Source: Massilia sp. Se16.2.3 (GTDB lineage: Bacteria; Pseudomonadota; Gammaproteobacteria; Burkholderiales; Burkholderiaceae_D). Taken from it: a stretch of 64,000 nucleotides of DNA. The stretch spans positions 1,364,001 to 1,428,000 of the forward strand of contig NZ_CP050451.1 in assembly GCF_014171595.1 (NCBI RefSeq), given 5' to 3'. Every line of letters starts with the position of its first letter. Position 1 is the stretch's first letter. Both the position numbers and the translations under genes were made by a program. Positions 9,634 to 19,829 of this stretch are shown here, piece after piece. The notes under the pieces were generated by a model. The model saw only the letters and a list, made by a program, of their open reading frames with translations. It searched no databases and was not told the origin of the DNA.

Positions 9634-10186
9634 GTGAAATCCGAAAATGTGTTTCTTGTCGGACTGATGGGGTCCGGCAAGACCACCATCGGCCGGCTGC
9701 TGGCGCGCCGGCTGGGCAAGCGCTTCATCGATTCCGACCATGCTATCGAGGCGCGTACCGGCGCCACGATCCCCTGGATCTTCGAAATCGAAGGGGAGGC
9801 AAGCTTCCGCCGGCGTGAAGCGGACATGATCCGCGAACTGACCGGCCAGCACGGCATCGTGCTGGCCACCGGTGGCGGCGCCGTGCTCGACGCCGCCAGC
9901 CGTGCCTATCTCGCCGAACGCGGCACCGTCATCTACCTGCGTGCCGGCATCGGCAGCATCCTGCAACGCACTTCCCACGACAAGAACCGCCCGCTGCTGC
10001 AGACGGCCGACCCGAGGAGAAAACTCGAGGAGCTGCTGGCCCAGCGCGAGCCGCTCTACCGCGAGGTCGCCGACCTCGTCATCGATACCGGCCGACCTAA
10101 CGTACAATCCATGGTTCAGACCATATTGGACCAGCTGGACGCGCTCGAAGGCGGGCGTGCCCGGCGCGCAAGGGCGGCATCGATGA
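9634..10186 (+). CDS. aroK: Shikimate kinase (reads in frame into aroB as sequenced)
   Basis: Phosphorylates shikimate with ATP in chorismate synthesis. The GTG at 9634 directly follows the stop of the preceding gene. Walker A GLMGSGKT is at residues 10-17, the shikimate-binding DSD motif ([10 protein letters not shown]) and GGG motif (LATGGGAVL) are present, and the lid region has the expected Arg (KNRPLL). As sequenced there is no stop, and the frame runs straight into aroB to 11241. With one G fewer in GGCGGGCG near 10151-10155, aroK would end at the TGA 10184-10186 and overlap the aroB ATG as ATGA. I therefore place the end there. A true AroK-AroB fusion is the less likely alternative. 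Confidence 0.85.
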
Positions 10187-11241
10187 ACGGACAAGCACAC
10201 ATCAACCTCAACGTCGACCTGGGCGAGCGCAGCTACCCGATCGCGATCGGCCCCGGCGTCATCCAGGAGGGCGCGGCCCTGCTGCGCCATGTCGGCGGCG
10301 GCAAGGCGGCCATCGTCACCAACACCACGGTGGCGCCGCTCTATCTCGAGCAGGTGGCAGCGCCCCTGCGCGCCGCCGGCAAGGAGGTGGTCGAGATCGT
10401 GCTGCCCGACGGCGAGGAGCATAAACACTGGGGCTCGCTGATGCAGGTGTTCGATGCGCTGCTGGCCCACAAATGCGACCGCAAGACGACGCTGGTCGCC
10501 CTGGGCGGCGGCGTGATCGGCGACCTGACCGGCTTTGCCGCCGCCAGCTACATGCGCGGCGTGCCCTTCATCCAGATTCCGACGACGCTGCTGGCCCAGG
10601 TCGACTCCTCGGTCGGCGGCAAGACCGGCATCAACCACCCGCTCGGCAAGAACATGATCGGCGCCTTCTACCAGCCGCGCGCCGTGCTGGCCGACACCGC
10701 GACGCTGGCGACGCTGCCCGCGCGCGAACTGTCCGCCGGCCTGGCTGAAGTGATCAAGCATGGCGCCATCCTCGACGCCGAGTTCTTCGACTGGATCGAG
10801 GCGAACATCGCGCGCCTGATGGCACGCGACCCGCAAGCGCTGTCACACGCGATCGCGCGCTCCTGCGAGATCAAGGCCGAGGTGGTGCGCAAGGACGAAC
10901 GCGAAGGCGGCCTGCGCGCGGTGCTGAACTTCGGCCACACCTTCGGCCACGCCATCGAAGCGGGCCTGGGCTACGGCACCTGGCTGCATGGCGAAGCGGT
11001 CGGCTGCGGCATGGTGATGGCGGCCGACCTGTCGTGCCGGATGAAGCTGGTCGACGAGGCCACGGTGGCGCGTGTGCGCGCGCTGGTGGCGGCCGCGGGA
11101 TTGCCGACGGTCGCCCCAAGCCTCGGCGCCGAGCGCTGGATCGAGCTGATGGAAGTGGACAAGAAAAACGAGGGTGGCGACATCAAGTTCATCCTCCTGA
11201 AAACCCCCGGGCAGCCCGAGCATCGCGAGCGTGCCGCTTGA
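10183..11241 (+). CDS. aroB: 3-dehydroquinate synthase
   Basis: NAD-dependent enzyme converting DAHP to 3-dehydroquinate, the second step of the shikimate pathway. 352 aa from the ATG at 10183. NAD-binding and active-site blocks are clear: [46 protein letters not shown], and the zinc ligand regions [18 protein letters not shown] and LHGEAV. It is coupled to aroK. The 50-bp gap to dgt holds a GAGGAG site for dgt. Confidence 0.96.
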   Translation: MNGQAHINLNVDLGERSYPIAIGPGVIQEGAALLRHVGGGKAAIVTNTTVAPLYLEQVAAPLRAAGKEVVEIVLPDGEEHKHWGSLMQVFDALLAHKCDRKTTLVALGGGVIGDLTGFAAASYMRGVPFIQIPTTLLAQVDSSVGGKTGINHPLGKNMIGAFYQPRAVLADTATLATLPARELSAGLAEVIKHGAILDAEFFDWIEANIARLMARDPQALSHAIARSCEIKAEVVRKDEREGGLRAVLNFGHTFGHAIEAGLGYGTWLHGEAVGCGMVMAADLSCRMKLVDEATVARVRALVAAAGLPTVAPSLGAERWIELMEVDKKNEGGDIKFILLKTPGQPEHRERAA

Positions 11242-11291
11242 TGCGCTGCGGGCGACATTGGCCGCCTGCACACAAGCATGAGGAGCCACGC

Positions 11292-12431
11292 ATGATCGAT
11301 TTCGACTGCAACCTGGCCCCGTATGCGGCCCATTCGGCGAAGTCGCGCGGACGCCGCTTTGCCGAGCCGGCGCCGGGCTCGCGCAGCGAGTTCCAGCGCG
11401 ACCGCGACCGCATCATCCATTCGACGGCCTTTCGCCGGCTGGAATACAAGACGCAGGTGTTCCTGAACCACGAGGGCGACCTGTTTCGCACGCGCCTGAC
11501 GCACTCGATCGAGGTGGCGCAGATCGGCCGCACGCTGGCGCGCAGCCTGCGCCTGAACGAAGACCTGGTGGAAGCCACCGCGCTCGCGCACGACCTCGGC
11601 CACACGCCTTTCGGCCACGTCGGCCAGGACGTGCTCAACGAATGCATGAAGGATTACGGCGGCTTCGAGCACAACCTGCAAAGCCTGCGCGTGGTCGACC
11701 AGCTGGAAGAACACTACGGCGCCTTCGACGGCCTCAATCTCACCTTCGAGACGCGCGAGGGCATTCTCAAGCACTGCTCGCTGAACAATGCGCGTGCCCT
11801 CGGTGAGCTCGGTCAGCGCTTCCTCGACAAGACGCAACCGAGCCTGGAAGCGCAGCTGACGAACCTGGCCGACGAAATCGCCTACAACAACCACGACATC
11901 GACGACGGCCTGCGTTCGGGCTTGCTCACGATGGCGCAGATGGAAGAGGTGGAACTGTTCGCGCGCCACCGCCATGCGGTGGAGGCCCAGTATCCGGGGC
12001 TGCCGGGCCGGCGCGCCCTGTACGAGACGATCCGCCTGATGATCACGGCGATGACGGCCGACCTGGTCGAGACCTCGGCCGCGCGCCTCCTCGAGGCTGC
12101 GCCGCAGAGCATCGACGACGTGCGCGCCAGTGCGCCTTTGATCCGCTTCTCGGACCAGATGCGCGCCGAGACCACAGCCCTGAAACGCTTCCTGTATGCG
12201 AATCTGTACCGCCATTTCCAGGTCAACCGCATGCGCGTGAAAGCAAGCCGCATCGTGCGCGAACTGTTCGACGCCTTCATGACGGACCCGGTGCTGCTGC
12301 CGCCGGACTACCAGGCGGCGGGTGGGGACACGCTCAAGCAGGCGCGCAAGATCGCCGACTACATCGCCGGCATGACCGACCGCTATGCCATCCGCGAACA
12401 CAAGCGGATCTTTTCGCTCGACCATCTGTAG
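11292..12431 (+). CDS. dgt: Deoxyguanosinetriphosphate triphosphohydrolase-like protein
   Basis: HD-domain dNTPase that hydrolyses dGTP/dNTP to nucleoside and triphosphate. 379 aa. The ATG at 11292 follows AGGAG with good spacing; upstream in-frame codons belong to aroB read in another frame. Metal-binding HD residues are in [13 protein letters not shown] and [16 protein letters not shown] (His, His-Asp), with the later Asp in [18 protein letters not shown]. The length fits the short, noncanonical Dgt type found next to aroB in betaproteobacteria. Confidence 0.93.
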   Translation: MIDFDCNLAPYAAHSAKSRGRRFAEPAPGSRSEFQRDRDRIIHSTAFRRLEYKTQVFLNHEGDLFRTRLTHSIEVAQIGRTLARSLRLNEDLVEATALAHDLGHTPFGHVGQDVLNECMKDYGGFEHNLQSLRVVDQLEEHYGAFDGLNLTFETREGILKHCSLNNARALGELGQRFLDKTQPSLEAQLTNLADEIAYNNHDIDDGLRSGLLTMAQMEEVELFARHRHAVEAQYPGLPGRRALYETIRLMITAMTADLVETSAARLLEAAPQSIDDVRASAPLIRFSDQMRAETTALKRFLYANLYRHFQVNRMRVKASRIVRELFDAFMTDPVLLPPDYQAAGGDTLKQARKIADYIAGMTDRYAIREHKRIFSLDHL

Positions 12432-12434
12432 CGC

Positions 12435-13211
12435 GTGACGACAGGTAGCAATCGCGCCGCCCACGCGGCGCGCGCACTCGCTTACCTGGCCTGGGTGCAG
12501 CTGATCCTGTGCGTGCTGCCGATGACCTTCGCCTATGGTGTCACGGCCTTCGTCTTCGCCGTGCACCTCGTCGATGCGAATGCGCGCGCGCTGCGCGGGA
12601 CCGTCGCGGCCGTCGTGCTGGGCGGCGCCGGCCTGGCGATCCTCGCCATGGTCGTGCGGCTGCTGCACTCGCTGTGGCAGGACGGGCGGCGCCATCTGGT
12701 GCGGCTGATCGTGATTGTGCTGTTACTGGCGCTGTCCCTGCCGCTGGGCGGGGCCATCCTTGCCCATGGCGAGGCCTTGCTGGCGATCCTGGCGCTTGCC
12801 GTGGGCATCTGGACCTGCCGGCAGGGCTACACCATCCGGCATGCGCTCCTCATGCTGGCGGTGCTGCTGTTGCTGCTGTTCGTACCGGCGACCCGGCTCG
12901 CGCCCCCGGGCATTGGATTGCTGGCGCTGTGGCTGCTGGTGCTGCGCCTGAAGGCCTATACGCTCGACCGCATCCCACCCCTGGTCTGGTTCGGACTGGC
13001 GCTGGGCATGTTCTTCACGGTCCGTGGCTTTAGCGCACGGATAGTGTTCGACGCCTGGGAGGCGGGCGCCTACCGGACCGCGCTGAACAAACTGTACTGG
13101 GGCGGCGGCGGTCCGCTGCTGTGCATGGCGACCGCGCTGCTGGCAATCAAGGCCGGGCGCCACGCGCTGGAAGCATCGATGGACGAGGACAGCGAACCGT
13201 TGCCGTCGTAG
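12435..13211 (+). CDS. Multi-pass membrane protein of unknown function
   Basis: Unrecognised. 258 aa from a GTG at 12435, three bases after the dgt stop, so it is probably cotranscribed with dgt. The sequence is very hydrophobic with about seven membrane helices, two of them Leu-rich runs (VLLLALSLPLGG, LLMLAVLLLLLFVP). The C-terminus is acidic and short. No catalytic motif is visible. Its stop codon coincides with the first bases of the downstream inverted repeat at 13208, so the repeat may have supplied the stop. Confidence 0.7.
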   Translation: MTTGSNRAAHAARALAYLAWVQLILCVLPMTFAYGVTAFVFAVHLVDANARALRGTVAAVVLGGAGLAILAMVVRLLHSLWQDGRRHLVRLIVIVLLLALSLPLGGAILAHGEALLAILALAVGIWTCRQGYTIRHALLMLAVLLLLLFVPATRLAPPGIGLLALWLLVLRLKAYTLDRIPPLVWFGLALGMFFTVRGFSARIVFDAWEAGAYRTALNKLYWGGGGPLLCMATALLAIKAGRHALEASMDEDSEPLPS

Positions 13212-13312
13212 GGTGGGGTCCTGACCCCACGCGGTATAGCACGTTCGCGTGTCGAAACGCGGGCCAACACCGTTCAACCGGTGATCCGCGTGGAGTCAGG
13301 ACTCCACCCTAC
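13208..13312. repeat. GTAGGGTRG inverted-repeat element, copy A
   Basis: About 105 bp bounded by GTAGGGTGGGGTC at the left and GGACTCCACCCTAC at the right, i.e. complementary ends. Inner arms GACCCCACGCGG and CCGCGTGGAGTC extend the stem. It sits between the rightward membrane-protein gene and the leftward mutY, a convergent site where it could also act as a hairpin terminator. Same family as copies at 34.3, 43.1, 52.1, 53.3, 56.3, 58.7 and 64.0 kb. Confidence 0.85.
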
Positions 13313-13319
13313 AAGAGGA

Positions 13320-14435
13320 TTAGAACAAACTGGGATGCGTCAGGTCGAGCAGCAGCTTCTTCACCGGCGCCGGCAGCGCGGCGTCCTCGATGCCCGTGAA
13401 GGGCACCCACACCTGTCCCGGCATGCTTGCCGGCCGTGCAGCCAGCGTCACCTTGTGCGGATGAATGTGCAGTTTGTAGTGGGTGAATACGTGCACCAGC
13501 GGCAGCAGGGCCTGGACCTCCTCGACCGCGCCGAAAGCGGCGATGGCTGCGTTGCGGACTGCTCCGTCGCGCATCGTGTCGATACCCAGGTGGCCGTCGA
13601 CTTCCGGCAGCGACAGCAGGCCGCCCCAGATGCCGCTGGACGGCCGCTGCTCGAGCAGCACGTGGCCGTCATGCACGACCACCAGCAGATCGGCGCGTTT
13701 TTCCGGCGTCGCCTTCTTCGGTTTGCGCACGGGCAGCTCGGCGGTACGGCCGGTGGCATGGGCGACGCAGCGCGCCTGCAGCGGGCAGCGTCCGCAGTCG
13801 GGCCTTGAGCGCGTGCACAGGGTTGCCCCCAGGTCCATCAGGCCCTGCGTGTAGGCCTCGATGCCTTCGACAGGCAGCAAGGCCTCGGCACGCCGCCACA
13901 AGCCTTCCTCGATGCGTTTCTCTCCCGGGTAGCCATCGACGCCGAACACGCGTGCGAACACGCGCTTCACGTTCCCGTCGAGGATGGCGGCGCGGGTGCC
14001 GTTCGAAAACGCGGTGATCGCGGCCGCTGTCGAGCGGCCGATGCCGGGCAGTTCGGCCAGCATGGCCGGATCGGCAGGGAACACGCTCCCATGCTCGCGC
14101 ACGACGCGGATCGCGCAGGCATGCAGGTTGCGCGCACGTGTGTAGTAACCGAGGCCGCTCCAGCAGGCCATCACGTCTTCGACCGGCGCCGCAGCGAGCG
14201 TCTGCACGGTGGGGAAGCGTTCCGGGAAGCGCGCGTAATAGCCGAGCACCGCGGCGACCTGCGTCTGCTGCAGCATGATTTCGGACAGCCAGACGCGGTA
14301 GGCGTCGCGCGTGTTTTGCCACGGCAGCGCGTGGCGGCCGTGTGCGCGCTGCCAGTCGATCACGGCTTGCGAAAAGCTCGGGTCGGCCAGCGTGTCGAAT
14401 TCGGTCAGGCGTTTCACCGCACCAGCCTCATGCAA
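13320..14435 (-). CDS. mutY: A/G-specific adenine DNA glycosylase MutY
   Basis: Removes A mispaired with 8-oxoG. 371 aa. HhH-GPD fold with catalytic Glu52 (WLSEIMLQQTQV) and Asp153 (ILDGNVKR). The helix-hairpin-helix ELPGIGRSTAAAI is at 128-140. The [4Fe-4S] cluster loop is C207-x6-C214-x2-C217-x5-C223. A C-terminal Nudix-like 8-oxoG recognition domain spans about 240-365. Last gene of the leftward mutM - GTPase - mutY operon; it starts 6 bp after the GTPase stop. Confidence 0.95.
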   Translation of the reverse strand: MHEAGAVKRLTEFDTLADPSFSQAVIDWQRAHGRHALPWQNTRDAYRVWLSEIMLQQTQVAAVLGYYARFPERFPTVQTLAAAPVEDVMACWSGLGYYTRARNLHACAIRVVREHGSVFPADPAMLAELPGIGRSTAAAITAFSNGTRAAILDGNVKRVFARVFGVDGYPGEKRIEEGLWRRAEALLPVEGIEAYTQGLMDLGATLCTRSRPDCGRCPLQARCVAHATGRTAELPVRKPKKATPEKRADLLVVVHDGHVLLEQRPSSGIWGGLLSLPEVDGHLGIDTMRDGAVRNAAIAAFGAVEEVQALLPLVHVFTHYKLHIHPHKVTLAARPASMPGQVWVPFTGIEDAALPAPVKKLLLDLTHPSLF

Positions 14436-14441
14436 GCCCGG

Positions 14442-16360
14442 TCACGCCGCCTGCCTGAGCATCGGGTCGTCGAGCGCCACGCCGACCGCGCGGCCGAGAC
14501 CCTGCAGGTGGCGGCGCTGTTCATCCAGCTCGTCCTGGCTCGTCTCGAAGGCCGAGATCTTCTGCTCCAGGCTGTCGGTGGCGTCGTGCACGCGCTGGAT
14601 CGAGGCCAGGCGATGGCGCAGCTGTTCCTTGTGCTGGCGGATCTGGGTCTCGAGCGGCACCATCATCACCTTCAGCCAGGCCTCGACCTCGGCGTTCGCC
14701 GCGCGGAACAGGCGGCGCAGGCTGGAAACGATCGAATCGAAGAAGCGCTCGAGCAGGCTGGCGCGGCTGGTCATCAGGAGCGTCGCGGTGCTGAACTGCT
14801 TGGTGTACAGGCCCTCGATGGTGTCGATCGCTTCGCGGTAGCGCGCCAGCGACAGGGGCGTCAGTGGCGACAGGGTCAGCCCGTGCTCGGCCGCGAAGCC
14901 GCGCACCAGCGCATCCATCGTGCTGCCGATTTCGGCGACCTGCTCGATGGCCGAATCCATGCTCTCGCGGGCGGCGGCGAAGAAGTCGCGCACCGGTCCG
15001 CGCATGCCGGTGGCAAAGCGCACCGTGGTCGTGGCCAGGCGCACCGTGTCGGCCTGGCGCGCCAGGTTGTCGGGGCCAGCGTCGTGTACAGGCGCGTCGA
15101 CAGGGCCGCGAACTTCATGCGCGCTTCCTGCAGGCGCATCAGGCCGGCGTCGAAGTCCTTCCGCTCGGCTTCGATGCGGCGCATCATGTGCGTGAGCACG
15201 TTCTGGTTCTTGCCGCGCAGGCTCTTCAGCTCCTGCAGCTGCTCGACCAGGTTGCGCGAACGGGACGCCAGCGTGCTGGCCAGCGCCGCTTCCAGCGCCA
15301 CCAGGTCTTCGTGCAGCTGCTTGCCGAGGATGGTTTTCTTCTGCGGGATCAGGCCGTGCAGCAGCGCCGCTTCCAGCTGGCCCAGGCGGCTGCGTTCGAA
15401 CAGCGCCGCGTCGCCCTGGATGCGTCCGACCAGCCCTTTATGGGCCGATACCGGGTAGACCTGGCCGGGGGAGAGCCCGAGCTGCTGCGCCACGCTGGCC
15501 TGCTGGCGCGCGATCTCGGCCTGGTTTTCTTCTTCGCTGCGCAGGGCGTCCCACATCGAGTCGATCTTGTTGAGCACGACGATGCGGCCCGGACCGGCAC
15601 CGATGTGGGTGCGCCAGACGTCGATGTCGCTGCGCGTGACGCCGGTATCGGCGGCCAGCACGAACAGCACCGCGTGGGCATTCGGAATCAGGTTCAGCGT
15701 CAGTTCCGGCTCGGTACCGATCGCGTTCAGGCCCGGCGTATCGAGGATCACCAGGCCCTGCTTGAGGAGCGGGTGCGGCATGTTGATGATCGCGTGGCGC
15801 CATTGCGAGATTTCGACCAGGCCGTCCGGCCCCAGCGCATCGGCCAGTTCCGGGTCTTCCGGGTCGTACAGGCCGTAGCGCTGGGCTTCCTCGGGCGCGA
15901 CGCGGCGCGTCAGGCTGACCTGGCGGAAGGCTTCCTGCATGCGCTCGGGCGACTCGAGGTCGAGCGGCAGCATGGTCCAGGCTTCAGGCATGTCGCGGTA
16001 GTCGCCAGTGGACAGCTGGGTCGCGCGCGTGCCGATCGGCAGCAGCCGGATGCAGGGCGGCAGGTTCTCTTCGTAGAGCAGCTCGGTCGGGCACATCGTG
16101 GTGCGGCCGGCCGAGGAGGGCAGGATGCGCTGGCCATAATCGGCGAAGAAGATCGCATTGATCAGCTCCGATTTACCGCGCGAGAACTCCGCGACGAAAG
16201 CGACCGACAGCCGGTCGTCGCGCACCCGCGATTGCGCCTGCGCCAGGCGCGCCATGACGCCGGCGTCGGCCAGGTCATGCGCTTTGAGCGCCGCGCGATA
16301 GTCTTCCAGCGTCGCGACGATCCCCGCGCGCCAATTGCCGTATTCTTGAATGTCTTGCAT
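14442..16360 (-). CDS. Dynamin-family GTPase (one frameshift)
   Basis: Large dynamin-like GTPase. The ATG at 16360 gives MQDIQEYGNW. G1/P-loop AEFSRGKSELINA (about residue 57), G3 LDTPGLNAIG and G4 LNKIDS are all present, followed by long helical stalk segments. The frame is lost near 15072-15078, where a base seems to be missing from a GGGGCC run. The adjacent frame then continues the helical C-terminal part to the stop at 14442 (corrected length about 639 aa). It lies between mutM and mutY, the two enzymes of the 8-oxoG repair system, in one leftward operon. Its own role (membrane remodelling, stress) is unknown. Confidence 0.85.
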
Positions 16361-16387
16361 TTCTCCGCCCGCTCTATCCAGTTGGCC

Positions 16388-17221
16388 TTACCGCTGGCAG
16401 GTCGCGCAATAAAACGTCGACCGCTGCCCTTGCTTGATCTGTTGCACCAGTGCACCACAGTTGCGGCAAGGCACTCCAGCACGATCATAGACGAAATATG
16501 TCTGCTGGAAATATCCAGATTGCCCATTTACTGCAATAAAGTCACGCAGCGTACTGCCGCCCTGCACGATCGCGGCGGCCAATACTTCGCGAATTGCCGT
16601 CGCCAATCGCTCGTAGCGGGCGCGGCTGATGCGTCCGGCGGGTGTTTTCGGGCTGATTCCGGCGCGAAACAGACTTTCGCAGGCATAGATGTTCCCGACC
16701 CCGACAACGATGTCTCCTGACAACAGTACCCCCTTGATCGGCGCACTGCGCTTGCGCGTTTGCCGGTACAGCAGCTCGGCCGAGAAGCCTTCTTCGAGCG
16801 GTTCGACGCCGAGGCCGCGCAGCAGGACGTGCTGGTCCAGCTCGCCATCGTCGTTGGCATGCCAGAGCACGGCGCCGAAACGGCGCGGGTCGTGCAGGCG
16901 CAATACCTGTTGTGTGCTGCCGTCGCTCACGACCAGGTCGAAATGGTCGTGCTTCTTCGGCTCGACACCGGGCGGCAGCACGCGCAGGTGGCCCGACATG
17001 CCCAGGTGGATGATCAGGGTCCCCGTGTCGAAGCCGAGCAGCAGGTATTTGCCGCGCCGGCCGACACCGCTGATGCGCTGCCCGACCAGCTTGTCGGCGA
17101 TGTGCGCAGGGAAGGGCCAGCGCAGGCCTTCGCGCCGGAACACGACCTGTTCGACCACGCGTCCTTCCAGGTGCGGTGCGACGCCGCGCCGCGTGACTTC
17201 TACTTCGGGGAGTTCAGGCAT
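16388..17221 (-). CDS. mutM: Formamidopyrimidine-DNA glycosylase MutM (Fpg)
   Basis: Bifunctional glycosylase/AP lyase excising 8-oxoG and FaPy lesions. The true start is the ATG at 17221 because the catalytic N-terminal Pro must follow Met directly (MPELPEVE: Pro2 nucleophile, Glu3). Lys58 (GRRGKYLL) and the H2TH segment ([18 protein letters not shown]) are present. The C-terminal zinc finger has Cys pairs CRNC and CATC. 277 aa. First gene of the mutM-GTPase-mutY operon; the 98-bp gap to the divergent TPR gene must hold both promoters. Confidence 0.95.
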   Translation of the reverse strand: MPELPEVEVTRRGVAPHLEGRVVEQVVFRREGLRWPFPAHIADKLVGQRISGVGRRGKYLLLGFDTGTLIIHLGMSGHLRVLPPGVEPKKHDHFDLVVSDGSTQQVLRLHDPRRFGAVLWHANDDGELDQHVLLRGLGVEPLEEGFSAELLYRQTRKRSAPIKGVLLSGDIVVGVGNIYACESLFRAGISPKTPAGRISRARYERLATAIREVLAAAIVQGGSTLRDFIAVNGQSGYFQQTYFVYDRAGVPCRNCGALVQQIKQGQRSTFYCATCQR

Positions 17222-17319
17222 GAAAATCTGACAAAATTCTTGTAAATTGGCGGAGCCGGGCCGCACGCGAAACGGGGCTTGAGCGTAGAATCGGACATCC
17301 TTCCACACATGGACTTGCC

Positions 17320-19142
17320 TTGAAAAACGCTTTCGTCATTGTAACTCTCTCCGGGGTGCTGTCGGCGTGTGCTGTGGCGCCGCAACCGCAGCCTGTTGCG
17401 CAATCGGCGCAGGCAGCCGCAGCCGCTGCCGACGCGGTGGCCGCCGATGCCGAGAGCGCCGCCCAGGCCGCCGCCGAGGCGGCAGCGACGGCCGCCGCCG
17501 ACGCCGAGAAGGCACGCCTGCCGAAAGTGGAACTGACGAGCACCCTGCTGAACCAGCTGCTGCGCGCCGAGTTCGCGTTTCGCCGCGGCGACTGGCAGGG
17601 GCCCTACCTGACGATGATGAGCCTGGCGCAGCAGACGCGCGATCCGCGCCTGGCGCGCCGCGCCGCCGAAATGGCCATGGCCGCGCGCCAGCCCGAGGAC
17701 ACCCTGGCCGCGGTGCGCCAGTGGCGCCAGCTCGACCCGCAGTCCGACGAAGCGACCCAGTACTATCTGGGGATGGTGATCCTGTCCGACAATATCGCCG
17801 ATGCCGAAGAGATCTTCCGCAAGCGCCTGGAAAGCGCGCCGGCCGGCGTGCGCGGCGTGGTGCTCTACCAGGTTCAGCAACTGCTGACGCGTGCCAAGGA
17901 CAAGGAGGCTGCCACCGCCATGGTCGAGCGCCTGGCCACGCCTTACCGAGGTAGCCTCGAAGGCCACGTGGTGCTGGCCCAGAACGCGCTGGCACGGGGC
18001 GACCGTGCACGCGCCAGGAGCGAGGCGCAGGCCGCGCTGGCCCTGCAGCCGAAGGCAGAGATCGCCGTGCTGACGCTGGCCCAGGCAGGTGAGGACGAAG
18101 CGCAAGTGCGCAACCTGCTGCAGCAATTCCTGGCAGCGAACCCGGAGGCGCGCGAAGTACGCGCGGCCCACGCGCGCCTGCTGGTCAACGAGAAGCGTTT
18201 CGAGGATGCGCGCCAGCAGTTCCTGCTGCTCGACAAGCAGCAGCCGGACAATGTCACCACCCTGTATGCGCTCGGCGTGCTGTCGACCCAGCTGCAGGAC
18301 CCGGCCGCGGCGGAGCGCTATTTCGCGCGCTTTGTCGAGGTGCTGGGCCGCAATCCCGACGACGAGCGCGACCCCTCGAAGGCGCTGCTGATCCTGTCCC
18401 AGCTGGCCGAGGAGCGCGGCGACCTGAAGGCAGCCGTCGACTGGCTGGATAAACTGCCCGAGAGCGACGAGAAAACCCTGTTCGGCGCCCAGCTGCGCCG
18501 TGCCCAGCTGCTCGGCAAGGGCGGCGACCTGCCGGCCGCGCGCCGCCTGCTGGCCTCCCTCAAACCCGCCGAGCCGGCAGCCCCGGGCGCAACTGGCGGC
18601 GGCCGAGGCGCAGATCCTGCGCGACGCCGGCCAGGCCGAGCAAGCCTATACCCTGATGCAGGCCGCCACCAGGCGCTTCCCGAACAACGCGGACCTGCTG
18701 TACGACTTCGCCCTGCTGGCTGAAAAGACCGGCCATCTGGACGTGATGGAGCAGAGCCTGCGCGAGGTGATGCGCATGGCGCCGGAAAACCACCATGCGT
18801 ACAATGCCCTCGGCTATTCCCTGGCCGAGCGCAACACCCGCCTGGACGAAGCGCGCGTGCTGGTCGAGAAGGCCCTGTCGATGGCGCCGGAAGACCCCTT
18901 CATCATGGACAGCATGGGCTGGGTCGAATACCGCCTGGGCAACCTCGACGCCGCCGAAGCCCACCTGCGCCGCGCCTACGGCCTGCGCCGCGACCCCGAG
19001 ATCGCCGTGCACCGGGCGAAGTCCTGTGGCAGAAAGGCAAGCGCAGCGACGCCCAGCAACTGTGGCTGGAAGCGCGCGCCAAGGACCCGCAGAACGACAC
19101 CCCCTGCGCAGCACGCTGGCGCGCCTGCGTTTGTCCCTGTGA
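17320..19142 (+). CDS. Tetratricopeptide-repeat lipoprotein upstream of lolB (three indels)
   Basis: TTG start at 17320 ([17 protein letters not shown]) with lipobox LSAC at about residue 17, then an Ala-rich helical linker and many TPR-like helical pairs up to the end. The reading changes frame three times: extra G at 18585-18587, a missing T near 19013, and a missing C near 19101-19104. The corrected product is about 607 aa ending [12 protein letters not shown]. Proteins of this type (large TPR, DUF-type, beside lolB-ispE) are common in Burkholderiales and are probably periplasmic scaffolds. The exact role is unknown. It is transcribed with lolB and ispE. Confidence 0.75.
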
Positions 19143-19213
19143 AATAATCCGCGAATGCGTGTCACGCGGCGGACGCATGCCGTCCGCCGTCCCATCCACT
19201 TTCCTGTTGACCG

Positions 19214-19829
19214 ATGCCGATCACCCGCCGTCTTACCGCCTTCATCTTTGCCGCCGCGCTTGCCGGCTGCGCCACCACCGCCACCAGGCAGCCGGATGCC
19301 GCGCCGGGCGCCGCAACGTCCGCCGCAGCCTACCGCGACAGCATCGAGCTCGCCGGACGCCTGTCGGCGAATTACCAGCAGGACGGCCAGCCCGGTTCCG
19401 TGACCGTCAACTTCGAGTGGTCGCAGCAACCGGGCCGGATCGACGTCACCCTGGCCGCACCCACCGGGCAGACCGTCGCCATGGTCAAGGTCACGCCCGA
19501 CGAGGCCACGCTGACCCAGGCGAACCGGCGCCGCCGCGCACGGCGAAGGACATCGACACCCTGACCGCGCAGGTGCTCGGCTGGTCGCTGCCGGTCTCGA
19601 ACCTGCGCGACTGGCTGCAGGGGCTATGCGACCGACGCCAACGGCCAGCGCTTCGCCGCCTCGCCGGACCAGGAGCGAGGTCTTCACGGCCGACGGCTGG
19701 CGCCTGCGGTTCGTCTCCTGGCAAAAAGGGAGTGCCACGCCGATGCCGAGCGTGATCAATGCCGAGCGCAGCGCCACCGCCACGGGTGGTGAACTGGCAA
19801 TCCGCATCGCGATCAACCCGCCCGCGTGA
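19214..19829 (+). CDS. lolB: Outer-membrane lipoprotein receptor LolB (three indels)
   Basis: Accepts lipoproteins from LolA and inserts them in the outer membrane. ATG at 19214; signal peptide with lipobox (FAAALAGC, Cys at about residue 19). LolB-like segments AGRLSANYQQDGQPGSVTVNFEWSQ, LGWSLPVSNLRDWLQG and DGWRLRFVSW are recognisable but lie in three frames. Indels are inferred near 19520-19530, at 19619-19623 (one G too many) and near 19670-19676 (a missing base). lolB is essential in well-studied proteobacteria, so errors in the sequence are more likely than inactivation. It is followed by ispE, as in most betaproteobacteria. Confidence 0.85.

Noticed and set aside
7962..9869. 635-codon leftward ORF opposite the Ig lipoprotein and aroK
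   Set aside because: It crosses two real genes and shows no signal peptide or domain.
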